Below, in pieces: positions 17,737 to 26,246 of a stretch of 64,000 bases of DNA. Location: positions 86,001 through 150,000 of the forward strand of contig JAUHXQ010000003.1 of NCBI GenBank assembly GCA_030426905.1, given 5' to 3'. Under the pieces are notes generated by a model. That model had not been told where the DNA came from and ran no database searches. It worked only from the letters and a program-made list of their open reading frames with translations. Position 1 is the stretch's first letter. Each line of letters begins with the position of its first letter. A program made the position numbers and the translations under genes. Origin of the DNA: Alphaproteobacteria bacterium (GTDB lineage: Bacteria > Pseudomonadota > Alphaproteobacteria > Rickettsiales > JABSSG01).

Positions 17737-18504
17737 ATGAACTTGCAAGAATTACTTATTTCTTACATTACTATCACTAAAAAAGATATTATACGTTTTA
17801 TTAGGATATGGCCTCAGACTTTTTTGCCTAATATCATCACTACCACTTTATATTTTTTAGTATTTGGTAAAGTTATTGGAAAGCAGATTCAATATGTAGA
17901 AGGTATGAAATATATAAGTTATATAATGCCTGGGTTGGTGATGATGTCAGTAATTAACGGTTCTTATAGTAATTCTGTATCATCTTTTTTTAGCAATAAA
18001 TTTCAGAAAAGTATTGAAGAGTTATTGGTATCTCCTACTCCTAATTATATTATACTTTTAGGCTATGTTACTGGAGCAGTTATTAGAGGTATGATAAGTG
18101 GATTACTAGTGTTTATAGTTTCGATAGTTTTTATAGATATAAAAATAACTTTTCCATTTTTAGTTGTTGCGACTATTTTTTTGACATCTATTATTTTTTC
18201 AATAGTAGGTTTAGTAAATGGGATATTTGCAAAAAATTTTGATGATATATCATGGATTCCTTCATTTATTCTTACGCCTTTAAGTTATTTAGGAGGAATT
18301 TTTTATTCAATAAAAGATTTGCCTGGCATATGGAGTAAAGTATCTTTATTTAACCCTATATTTTACTGTATAGATTCCTTGCGATATGGTTTTTTAGGTA
18401 TTCAAACTCTTGATATTAAATTTACTATTGTAGCTATTATTTTATTGATACTAATACTCTGGGTAATATCGCTGAAGTTGATGGAGAATAGATTAAGGAG
18501 TTAA
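17737..18504 (+). CDS. ABC-2 type transporter, permease subunit
   Basis: A 255-residue membrane protein with about six hydrophobic segments and the ABC-2 family pattern, including YISYIMPGLVMMSVI, the coupling region FQKSIEELLVSPTPNYIILLGY and the C-terminal signature LTPLSYLGGIFYSIKDLPG. It is the YadH/NodJ-like partner of the ATPase encoded just upstream. It ends 15 bases from a convergent gene, so a terminator must be very short or shared. Confidence 0.92.
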   Translation: MNLQELLISYITITKKDIIRFIRIWPQTFLPNIITTTLYFLVFGKVIGKQIQYVEGMKYISYIMPGLVMMSVINGSYSNSVSSFFSNKFQKSIEELLVSPTPNYIILLGYVTGAVIRGMISGLLVFIVSIVFIDIKITFPFLVVATIFLTSIIFSIVGLVNGIFAKNFDDISWIPSFILTPLSYLGGIFYSIKDLPGIWSKVSLFNPIFYCIDSLRYGFLGIQTLDIKFTIVAIILLILILWVISLKLMENRLRS

Positions 18505-18519
18505 GCAAAAGTATTTATA

Positions 18520-19146
18520 TTATTTGATAAATTTTATACCTTCTTGATAGCTCATCGAAATTAATTGTTTACAGATATTACGTGGGATTTGGAAGTGATG
18601 ATAATCGATTGGTGATCGCCATTTTCCTCCCCATGTAGTAAACCCATGTTTATTAAAAATTTCTATTACTTCTTTTGTAACCATTCCTGGTCTAATATTG
18701 TCACGATCTAAAAATTCTTTACCTGCTTTTGGTAGAACAGTGCTCCGATTTTGTTTAGTATAAATCACAGGATTTTGGACAGGATTTATATCGATAGCCA
18801 TACCATATGAGTGAATTGAATCAATATTAGTATCTTTAATTGTACGATAGCAAAAGCAAACACTATTGTTGTCCGACATCGATTTTTCGTCACTGATACC
18901 ATAGTCATCAATTAATCTAATTTTATCTATGGGAAATTTTATTGTTTTTAGCTCATTAAAAATATCTAAGACTGATTGTGCAATTACATCAAAAACAATC
19001 ATCTTGCCATCGTCACATATTTTACCAGTAAAATTATAATACTCGATATTAAGTAAATATAGCCTATCTAAGCTGATAGGGCATTGCTCATGCCAACTCT
19101 TATTATTCTTTAATTGGTTTTTTAATTCGTTGCTAAGAGGTGTCAT
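18520..19146 (-). CDS. M15-family D-alanyl-D-alanine carboxypeptidase-like protein
   Basis: A 208-residue protein with the zinc site of M15 (VanY/D-Ala-D-Ala carboxypeptidase) peptidases: SIHSYGMAIDINP fits SxHxxGxAxD and DYHHFQIP supplies the last ligand. WGGKWRSPIDYHHFQ is typical of the M15C group, which also includes endolysins. No signal peptide is apparent, so action on peptidoglycan would need another export route. Its ATG overlaps the stop of the upstream hydroxylase gene (ATGA), so the two are translationally coupled. Retention of such an enzyme fits with murA and glmM being present. Confidence 0.75.
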   Translation of the reverse strand: MTPLSNELKNQLKNNKSWHEQCPISLDRLYLLNIEYYNFTGKICDDGKMIVFDVIAQSVLDIFNELKTIKFPIDKIRLIDDYGISDEKSMSDNNSVCFCYRTIKDTNIDSIHSYGMAIDINPVQNPVIYTKQNRSTVLPKAGKEFLDRDNIRPGMVTKEVIEIFNKHGFTTWGGKWRSPIDYHHFQIPRNICKQLISMSYQEGIKFIK

Positions 19147-20381
19147 TTTTTACCCATAGCGTATTTCATAAAAAATTTTTGTAATGTAGGAATATTATCT
19201 ACGAGGTCTAATCCTACACGTCTTACGGATTGAATAATACTGATATCGTTGGAGAATAATTTATTTAGTCCATCAGTGATAGAGATCATGGCAAAATTAT
19301 CTTTTTTTCTTTGTTTAGTGAATTTGTTTAGTAGAGCTTGAGATCCTATATCTAAGCCTAAATTGTAGTATTCAGTAAAAAGTTGGGTAATAGCATTAAT
19401 ATCTCGTAAGCTAAGGTTGTATCCTTGTCCAGCTAAAGGGTGAATTGAGTGTAAACAGTCACCAATGAATACTGCTCTTTCTTTAAAATAATCACGCATA
19501 TAGCTGAGTGACAAAGGAAAATAAGAGACTTTTGTTACTATTTTAATATCGCCATGAGTATCTTTGCATTTTTCTTGTAGAAATTGTTGAAGCTCTTTGA
19601 CGCTTAATTTTAACTTCGTGATGTCAGAATTTTCAGTCCATATCACAGAAGATTTATGTTGATCTTGCAAAGGAAGCAAAGCAAATGGGCCGCGTGGTAA
19701 GAAATGCTCATAGGCATGATTTTTATGAGGCAGCGAATGACTAATATTGCATATTATTGCAGTTTGATGATAGTCTTTTGACTTATGTGGTAAGTCTAGC
19801 AAAGATCTGATTCTAGAGTTTTTTCCTTCGGCAACTACTGCAATTGTACTTTGGATAGTGTTATCATTTAAATGAATAGAAACATTGTGCTTAGTAAAGC
19901 TTATATTACAACATTCTTGCTCTTCAATTAATGTTATATTCTTGTGAGTTAGTATTTTTTGATATAGCCCTTCAATTATATTATCGCTTTCAATTAAAAA
20001 ACCTAGAGGTTGGTTGTTAATTAGTTGATTATCAAATTTGAGTTGGCTAGCACTATCTCCGTCTTTAACAATAATTTTATGAATTTCTCCAACTTCTTTT
20101 TTAGTTATATATGGCCATATATTATAGCGCTCTAAAATACCTCTAGAGTATTTTGCAATTGAAATACCTCGGCCATCTCTAAATTTCTTGAGTCTCTGAG
20201 CAATGGAGTTTTTTTCGACTAAAGCGATGCTAAAATCATATTCTGCTAAGGAAGCAGCAGCTGTTAGCCCATTAATACCACCACCAATAATGATAATATC
20301 GTATTGGCTATGCTGCAAAACAGGACTTGTTTCCAATTTCATTGTTGATTTATCATTACGAGTTTTAGATAAATTTTTCAT
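19143..20381 (-). CDS. UbiH/UbiF/COQ6-family FAD-dependent hydroxylase
   Basis: A 412-residue flavoprotein with the dinucleotide-binding motif IIIIGGGINGLTAAASLAEY, the central FAD/NADPH region (VVAEGKNSRIRSLL) and the second FAD motif AVFIGDCLHSIHPLAGQGYN. The family hydroxylates the ubiquinone ring. Which carbon is modified cannot be told from sequence, since Rickettsiales and other alphaproteobacteria use few enzymes for several positions. The first 25 residues precede the fold, so a later start at the Met of MKLETSP (20342) is possible. Confidence 0.88.
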   Translation of the reverse strand: MKNLSKTRNDKSTMKLETSPVLQHSQYDIIIIGGGINGLTAAASLAEYDFSIALVEKNSIAQRLKKFRDGRGISIAKYSRGILERYNIWPYITKKEVGEIHKIIVKDGDSASQLKFDNQLINNQPLGFLIESDNIIEGLYQKILTHKNITLIEEQECCNISFTKHNVSIHLNDNTIQSTIAVVAEGKNSRIRSLLDLPHKSKDYHQTAIICNISHSLPHKNHAYEHFLPRGPFALLPLQDQHKSSVIWTENSDITKLKLSVKELQQFLQEKCKDTHGDIKIVTKVSYFPLSLSYMRDYFKERAVFIGDCLHSIHPLAGQGYNLSLRDINAITQLFTEYYNLGLDIGSQALLNKFTKQRKKDNFAMISITDGLNKLFSNDISIIQSVRRVGLDLVDNIPTLQKFFMKYAMGKK

Positions 20382-20404
20382 TTTTCAGCGCATCCATAAT
20401 GAAT

Positions 20405-21274
20405 TTATAAGCCGAATCTATTGAAGTAGAATGTTTCTTTAATTTTGCAGAGTAAGCTGTCACAGATACTATCATAATTATTATTACTGTTGCTGCTAAT
20501 ACCTAATTTACGTTTTAACCATCCTTCTTCTTTTTCAATGGTTTGGAATTCAATGTTTTTTCCATATTTTTCTTTCATGGTTGCATAGATATCACCTATG
20601 CCGTCGATTAATCCTAATTCTAGAGCTTTACTACCTGACCAAAATTCTCCACTGAATAATTTTTCTTCTGAAGATTTAAGTTTATTTTTCCTACTATTTT
20701 TGACTAGTTTTTTAAACTCATCGTGAATGTCTTTTTGTACAGATTTGATAATTTCTTTGTCTTTGTCTTTCTCTGGCAAGAAAGGATCATAAATTGACTT
20801 ATTTTTACCCTGGGTAATTATTCTTCTGGTTATACCAAGTTTTTTTATCGTGTTGACAAATCCAAAACCTGAAGATATTACACCAATACTACCGATAATT
20901 GAGCTGCGTGATGCATATATTTCTTGTCCGCAGCAAGCAAGCCAGTAGCCGCCGGATGCAGCGATATCTTCAACAAAACTATATAGAGGAATCTTTTTTT
21001 CTACTGATTTGTCAATGATATATTTGGCGATAAGTTCAGCTTGTACAGGTGCACCTCCTGGTGAATTGATTGATAAGACAACAGCTTTTAATCCCGATAA
21101 GTCAAATGTTTTATCAATATCTTTTTTTAATGAGGATAGTGACAAGTTTGCTTTTCTTAAGCCAATATTATGTGCTCCTATTACTCCATGTAAATTTAAT
21201 ATCGCAACAGTTTTTGAGGGTTTTTTTATTAGTGATTTAATTTTAGTCCAAAGATTTTTCTTGTTTTTCATCAT
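20405..21274 (-). CDS. sppA: S49-family signal peptide peptidase (SppA/SohB-like)
   Basis: A 289-residue serine peptidase of the short SppA form. The nucleophile is Ser107 in DIAASGGYWLACCG and the general base is Lys159 in GKNKSIYDPF; SINSPGG forms the oxyanion region. The family degrades cleaved signal peptides in the inner membrane. Unlike most family members I see no N-terminal membrane anchor, only a basic leader, so it may be soluble or membrane-attached by the basic segment. It overlaps the upstream thioredoxin-like gene by 32 bases. Confidence 0.88.
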   Translation of the reverse strand: MMKNKKNLWTKIKSLIKKPSKTVAILNLHGVIGAHNIGLRKANLSLSSLKKDIDKTFDLSGLKAVVLSINSPGGAPVQAELIAKYIIDKSVEKKIPLYSFVEDIAASGGYWLACCGQEIYASRSSIIGSIGVISSGFGFVNTIKKLGITRRIITQGKNKSIYDPFLPEKDKDKEIIKSVQKDIHDEFKKLVKNSRKNKLKSSEEKLFSGEFWSGSKALELGLIDGIGDIYATMKEKYGKNIEFQTIEKEEGWLKRKLGISSNSNNNYDSICDSLLCKIKETFYFNRFGL

Positions 21275-22073
21275 TATCGCTTTCTTGTTCTATTGGTGTT
21301 GAAGAATTTATTGGTCTTTTTACTTTAAAAGATAATTCTTTATTTTGCATATTAGTTATAATTTTACTTGCTTGTTTTTTACTGCTTTCCTCTTCGTTTT
21401 CTGTTTCTGGTGGAGCTAAATAAGTTTCAGCGTGATTTGGAATTTCTATAATTTTAGTAGTGTTTTTCTTTTTAGAGGTTTTTTCTTTTCCTGAAAAAAT
21501 CTTTTGCTCATTGAGCAGCTTGAGATAATCTTGATTTGTGCTTGTTTTTTGTGCAACGAACTTCTTTAGAAATTTAATATTTTTCTCTTGAGTCCAGTCG
21601 ACAGGCTTTTTGATTATAGCTACATTTTTACCCGATGCATCAATAATGATACTGGTAGGTAAAGTGGAGATTTTTAGTTCACGGAATAATTTATTATTTG
21701 GGTCGATAAAAGCTGTTAAATTTCTAAGGTTGTGAGCATGGTAAAATTGTTCAACTACCTTATGACCTTTAAAGTCTTCTGATACAGGAAGAATAATAAT
21801 AGGATCTTTTTTTATCGCTTTTTGTAGTTTATTAAGATGCTCCATCTCTTTTGTACATCCTGCGCACCATGTGGCCCAAAAATGAAGCAGTACTACATTA
21901 CCTTCTAGTTGGTCGATGCTTAATTCTCTGCCTTGTAAGTCATACACAACTAAATCTGACATTATTTCTGGCTGATGGTCATGGTTTTTAGCGTAAACAT
22001 TGGCGAAAAAGAAAGATAATGCAAAAATTAATGCTATTAGCTTTAAAAATATTGTTTTGAAAATGCTGTTCAT
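21243..22073 (-). CDS. TlpA/ResA-like periplasmic thioredoxin-fold protein with a C-terminal extension
   Basis: A 276-residue protein with a signal peptide (residues 1-28), then a thioredoxin fold of the TlpA/ResA/DsbE type: VVLLHFWATWCAGCTKEMEH with the redox pair Cys70 and Cys73, and the cis-proline segment STLPTSIIIDASG. These proteins reduce periplasmic disulfides, often for cytochrome c maturation. After about residue 180 there is a 95-residue charged, lysine- and glutamate-rich tail that is not part of the fold. It is divergent from the small LptM-like gene. Confidence 0.85.
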   Translation of the reverse strand: MNSIFKTIFLKLIALIFALSFFFANVYAKNHDHQPEIMSDLVVYDLQGRELSIDQLEGNVVLLHFWATWCAGCTKEMEHLNKLQKAIKKDPIIILPVSEDFKGHKVVEQFYHAHNLRNLTAFIDPNNKLFRELKISTLPTSIIIDASGKNVAIIKKPVDWTQEKNIKFLKKFVAQKTSTNQDYLKLLNEQKIFSGKEKTSKKKNTTKIIEIPNHAETYLAPPETENEEESSKKQASKIITNMQNKELSFKVKRPINSSTPIEQESDNDEKQEKSLD

Positions 22074-22126
22074 TTGCTTTATTAATATTGAGTCTAATAA
22101 TATTTTAAAAATAAAACAAAATATTT

Positions 22127-22249
22127 ATGAAAACAATAAAACTTTTAACTGCTTTAGTATTATTAATGATATTTGCATCAGGTTGCGGGAAAAAAGGGCC
22201 GTTAAAGTTGCCTTCAGAAAGTAGTAATTTTAAAGCTGCTAAAGAATAA
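22127..22249 (+). CDS. lptM: LptM (YifL)-like small lipoprotein
   Basis: A 40-codon gene: a basic start MKTIK, a hydrophobic signal sequence, a lipobox FASGC and directly after it CGKKGPLKLP, the signature of LptM/YifL. In E. coli LptM helps the LPS transport pore LptD-LptE reach its correctly oxidised form. The remainder is a short polar tail. The family is always this small. Its presence fits with Kdo/LPS synthesis (kdsB at 29.6 kb), and the disulfide-handling TlpA-like gene lies immediately divergent. No ribosome binding site stands out. Confidence 0.85.
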   Translation: MKTIKLLTALVLLMIFASGCGKKGPLKLPSESSNFKAAKE

Positions 22250-22407
22250 TAATTTATAATTGATAATAGAAAAGCAATATATAATAGCTTCTGATAGATA
22301 TAATCTTAGCTAAAATATTACTTTTTCACTAAAATTCATTAATGCATAGCATTGCTTTTTTATTAAAATATATTAATATATGGCTTTGTAACTAATAAAT
22401 AAAGCAA

Positions 22408-23760
22408 ATGTATTACAGAACAGACCCTAAATCAGGGAATAAAATATACGTTGTGAGGCAACAAGATTTTCATCATATGGAGCTATCTTCTATACCATTA
22501 TCCATAGGGTGGGATAAAATTAATGTGCATGCAGCTCAGCATGATTACATGGGCACAGTAGTCTTACCTCATGATACTAAAGTTCCAGTATTATTTTTAA
22601 ATGTCTCGATAGAACAATTATTGCGCAAAGCTAGCTCTGAAGGGTTGTATAGATACTATGAAGAGCAAAAAATGCACAACGAGCTAGCTGTCTTTATGGT
22701 AAAAGGAGGAGGGCATTTTTTTTCGATATTATCCAATCAATCTCACCATGTCTATGCTGACTTATATCCAGATAGTCATGATGAGGAAAAAGAAAGTTCA
22801 TTATATAATTTATCGCATTTATTATCATTTTTATTTGGTTCACTAGTTAAAAATCATTATAGAACTGATGATTGTAAATTAGATCATCATAAAGATCTTT
22901 GTGGATTTAGCGATTGTATTCTCGATGATCTGGTTGCTATACATGAAGGAGTAGCTGGATTTCATAATGTTGATAATATTTTTTCTAATATTTATAATGA
23001 ACAATTTAATTCTGATCTAAAAAGACCAGTATTAGGAGAATACGCTATTAGGTTTAAAATTACAGATTGGCAGTACCGCCAAGCTTTTGAAGCAATTAAA
23101 GCTTTGGACCAAGGATGCATTAGCAAAGACATAGGCTATAGCCCTTTACCAAAGCAGGGCGATAAAAGTAAAATTGAGAATTGCGTTACCTCACTAAATA
23201 GCATTGTAGAAGCATCGGGTATTAATACACCTTATATGAAGTTTTTTTTGGATTTTGAGTTGTTGTTTGATAGTAGCATATCTAGTAGACATTTTTACCA
23301 TTATAAAATAGGGTCGGAATATCCGTTAATTAATTTGGTAACCTCATACATTAATCCACTGTCTATATCTATGTTAGCTGTAGAGTTTTTATCATTAAAG
23401 TACATTGCTCCTGACTTTAAATACAGTCCCTATATAGCGTTACTTTCTAATGTTGCAGAGTATGTTCATAGTTTGTTATTAAACAGTGGTGATAGAGAAG
23501 AGCGTCCCTACCTTAAAGATACAAGTTTTATAGTTGTGCCGTGTTATAAATATTCTATAGATAGTTGTATGTTGCCTGCTAATACAGCGAATCCATTTGA
23601 AGAAATTTGTATCATTGATGATCGGGGTTTTGTGTATAAAGTCATAGGAAATGACAAGGGAAATTTTGAGCGTATAACTATGTGTAAGGATACAGTTGTA
23701 GAATACGATCTTAGTACCATTGGTTCAAGTAAAATACCAGAGGATTTTCTTAATGAATAA
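22408..23760 (+). CDS. Unknown protein with H...NC motif pair shared with the 3994-7062 gene
   Basis: A 450-residue protein of no family I can name. Two motifs echo the C-terminal domain of the large repeat protein: GGGHFFSIL with His103, and KIENCVTSLNSIVEASGI with Cys259. The spacing between His and Cys is 156 residues in both proteins, and the flanks of the Cys motif also align (a conserved Y..FF.DFELL versus Y.DYFTFEQL after it). A permuted papain-like fold is therefore possible, with His before Cys. Residues 290-450 are unique to this protein. No signal peptide or clear membrane segment. The gene is monocistronic. Confidence 0.75.
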   Translation: MYYRTDPKSGNKIYVVRQQDFHHMELSSIPLSIGWDKINVHAAQHDYMGTVVLPHDTKVPVLFLNVSIEQLLRKASSEGLYRYYEEQKMHNELAVFMVKGGGHFFSILSNQSHHVYADLYPDSHDEEKESSLYNLSHLLSFLFGSLVKNHYRTDDCKLDHHKDLCGFSDCILDDLVAIHEGVAGFHNVDNIFSNIYNEQFNSDLKRPVLGEYAIRFKITDWQYRQAFEAIKALDQGCISKDIGYSPLPKQGDKSKIENCVTSLNSIVEASGINTPYMKFFLDFELLFDSSISSRHFYHYKIGSEYPLINLVTSYINPLSISMLAVEFLSLKYIAPDFKYSPYIALLSNVAEYVHSLLLNSGDREERPYLKDTSFIVVPCYKYSIDSCMLPANTANPFEEICIIDDRGFVYKVIGNDKGNFERITMCKDTVVEYDLSTIGSSKIPEDFLNE

Positions 23761-23866
23761 GAGGGGTTTATAAAAATTAGATTTAATTATTATAAATGAT
23801 TTATTATAGCTGCAATGAAGTTGTAATTGTAGTATTATCACTTTTTTCTACAAGATAGTTAAGAAG

Positions 23867-24829
23867 ATGCAGTTGAAAATAGATAATATTGAAATTGATC
23901 CGGTGATTTTAGCGCCTATGTCAGGAGTAACTGATATGCCGTTCCGTAAGCTTGTGAAAAAGTGCGGTGGGGGTTTTGTTGTATCGGAAATGATTGCCAG
24001 TAGAGCAATGATTCTGCAGACTCGTCAATCAATGAGGAAGGCATCGCGCAGTGAGTTTGAGGATTCTACTTCAATACAACTAGCAGGTTGTGATCCAGAA
24101 GTAATGGCGGAAGCAGCGAAGTTAAACGAAGATTTAGGAGCAAAAATTATTGATTTAAACTTCGGATGTCCTGTAAAAAAAGTTGTTGGAGGCAATGCAG
24201 GTTCTGCTTTGATGAAAGATGAAAAAATTGCTGCAAAAATTCTTGATAGCACAGTTAAAGCAGTAAAAATTCCAGTGACATTAAAGATGAGAACTGGATG
24301 GGACAGCAACAATCGTAATGCACCTAAGTTAGCAAGGATTGCTGAAGATTTAGGAATTAAGATGATAACTATTCATGGTAGAACTAGATGTCAGATGTAT
24401 AATGGAGTTGCAGATTGGAAATTCATCAAAAAAGTTAAGGAGCAAGTAAAAATTCCTGTTGTTGCTAATGGTGATATTAAGTCATTTGATGATATCAAAA
24501 AGTGTCTTGCTGAATCTTGTGCAGATGGAGTGATGATTGGCAGAGGAGCTTACGGTAAGCCTTGGTTTATTAGTCAAGCTTTGCATTATCTCAAATATAA
24601 AAAAATCATCAAAGAACCATGTAAAAAAGAGAAATTTAATGCAATCAAAGAGCATTACCAGGATATGATTGATCATTACGGTGAAGAGGTTGGAATAAGA
24701 ATGGCTCGCAAACATATTGGTTGGTATTCTAGCAGTATGGATAATTCTGCACAATTTCGCAAAACATTTAACACTATCACTAGCGCATCTGCAGCTTTAG
24801 AAGAAATTGAAAAATTCTTTACTGATTAA
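23867..24829 (+). CDS. dus: tRNA-dihydrouridine synthase (DusB/NifR3 type)
   Basis: A 320-residue flavoenzyme that reduces uridines in tRNA D loops. It shows the FMN-binding start VILAPMSGVTDMPFR, the catalytic cysteine motif LNFGCPVKKVVGGNAGSALM, KMRTGW, IHGRTR, and VANGDI plus MIGRGAYGKPW for phosphate binding. The order fits the NifR3/DusB group usual in alphaproteobacteria. It is a monocistronic housekeeping gene. Confidence 0.93.
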   Translation: MQLKIDNIEIDPVILAPMSGVTDMPFRKLVKKCGGGFVVSEMIASRAMILQTRQSMRKASRSEFEDSTSIQLAGCDPEVMAEAAKLNEDLGAKIIDLNFGCPVKKVVGGNAGSALMKDEKIAAKILDSTVKAVKIPVTLKMRTGWDSNNRNAPKLARIAEDLGIKMITIHGRTRCQMYNGVADWKFIKKVKEQVKIPVVANGDIKSFDDIKKCLAESCADGVMIGRGAYGKPWFISQALHYLKYKKIIKEPCKKEKFNAIKEHYQDMIDHYGEEVGIRMARKHIGWYSSSMDNSAQFRKTFNTITSASAALEEIEKFFTD

Positions 24830-24986
24830 AGTGGCAAAGATCTGAGGTATCATCAATATTACCAGGAAGTGGCTGGTCACAATTCTCTGGATTGTCATTT
24901 GCACTTTCTGGCCTAGGAGTATCTTTGCGAGGTTTTGCTGGTGGTGGAGTAGGTATTAGAGGTATAAAAGGAGTGCTGCTAGGCAT
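24819..24986 (-). CDS. Possible 55-aa proline-rich small protein
   Basis: On the minus strand an ATG opens a 55-codon frame rich in proline at its start (IPLIPTPPPAKPRKDTP) followed by a polar acidic end. Its last codons overlap the end of the dus gene by 11 bases. There is no strong ribosome binding site. The composition is similar to the proline-rich unknown protein at 56.5 kb, but it could equally be a chance frame; homologues at this position would decide. Confidence 0.3.
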   Translation of the reverse strand: MPSSTPFIPLIPTPPPAKPRKDTPRPESANDNPENCDQPLPGNIDDTSDLCHFNQ

Positions 24987-25140
24987 ATTGCTAATAATTT
25001 GATTTCTATAAATAATTTTAGCAAAATAATCACAAAGTAGAGTATCTTAAAATAGTGGAATTGATAAAAAGTTGCTAGGTTGTAACAATAGCATCACAAT
25101 TTTTAGAAAACATGCTATCCTAGGTTAGAAAGGTACGTCA

Positions 25141-25953
25141 ATGAAAGGAAATAAATATAAATTACAAGAATTAGATGCTACAAAACTTAAAGATTCAATC
25201 AAGGATGCTAGAAAAAAGATTACTCATGAAAAAATTTTTGAGTCTTTGCGTCCTGGTTCGGTAGTGCCTAAAGTTGAATATAATGAAGTGGGCAGCATTG
25301 GAACTTTTGCAATAAATAGCAGTAACTCTAAGCAAAATATAACTGAATTTGCAGATATTGATAAAAATTTATTGGATAAAGCTCAAGAGAAATCTGTAAA
25401 ATCATTGGAAGAGCAGTATGAAAAATTTTATAATAGATATAAAAAATTGAACAAAGTGATAACTGATTTACGCGAAGAAGCGCTAGCAAAAATTAGCATA
25501 GAAAAGCCAAAGACAGGAGAATTTTTTAGTTCAGGAAAAATAGATCAAGAGGCAACAAAGAGAGGGGTAGAAAAACTAGATTTATCTTTTTATCATAATA
25601 TGTTTAATGATGAAACAATAAAATTAGAGAAAGAAGCTAAAAAATACAACGATTTGGTTGCTAGACATAATAGTCTTCTGAGTCCTGATCATCAAAAAAA
25701 TGCAATAAACACAATTTTGTCAGAAGAAAAGGGAAAAAGAGAAAAAGTACGGGAGACAGCAGAAAAGAGTAAGAGAAAGGTAAAAGAAACGGTAAAAAAT
25801 AAATCTATAAAAATAGCAGGTAGTGTTTCTCACTTTGTAGATAAGATAGCTAAAAAAAATGAAATAAGTGGTAAAGAAAATTTCGTTTCATCAAGTTTTG
25901 GTGTCAAAAAAGCACAGGCAAAGAAAACAGGAAAATCTGGAAGACAAATTTGA
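25141..25953 (+). CDS. Unknown charged coiled-coil protein
   Basis: A 270-residue, highly charged protein preceded by a GAAAGG ribosome binding site. Residues 75-120 and 160-230 look like long helices or coiled coils (for example EEQYEKFYNRYKKLNKVITD), and the C-terminal third is strongly basic (KSKRKVKETVKNKSIK, and KKAQAKKTGKSGRQI at the end). No enzymatic motif, signal peptide or membrane segment is visible. A basic C-terminus is compatible with, but does not prove, a type IV secretion signal. Confidence 0.7.
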   Translation: MKGNKYKLQELDATKLKDSIKDARKKITHEKIFESLRPGSVVPKVEYNEVGSIGTFAINSSNSKQNITEFADIDKNLLDKAQEKSVKSLEEQYEKFYNRYKKLNKVITDLREEALAKISIEKPKTGEFFSSGKIDQEATKRGVEKLDLSFYHNMFNDETIKLEKEAKKYNDLVARHNSLLSPDHQKNAINTILSEEKGKREKVRETAEKSKRKVKETVKNKSIKIAGSVSHFVDKIAKKNEISGKENFVSSSFGVKKAQAKKTGKSGRQI

Positions 25954-26036
25954 TTATAGTTACGAGCACTATAGAGATTTGCAAGTTTAATCCTCCTAAA
26001 ATAAGTATTAGGTATAAAGAGATTAGATATTTTTTT

Positions 26037-26178
26037 CTAAAAAATTTACGGAACTGCTAAATAATTATAGATAGCAGGAGAGATTTATGGAACAAAACCA
26101 ACAAAGAAGCAAGGGTCATATCAAAGACTTTTGAATGTATTATGTGTATCTATAATTATTTAGTAGCCCCTTTTTTAG
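26037..26178. repeat. 142-bp element bounded by inverted repeats (MITE-like)
   Basis: The left arm 26037-26073 and right arm 26147-26178 are complementary: an outer CTAAAAAA/TTTTTTAG pair and an inner 20-base block (26054-26073 against 26147-26166) with one mismatch. The interior holds AGGAG and an ATG at 26087 opening a 15-codon frame. This is what a small non-autonomous transposable element or a deleted insertion sequence looks like. No clear target duplication was found. Confidence 0.55.
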
Positions 26179-26246
26179 AGCTATTGCTGCTTGCACCTAG
26201 GAGAAAATTAAACTATCTTTGCTTGTAAATAAACAAATGTATCAAT

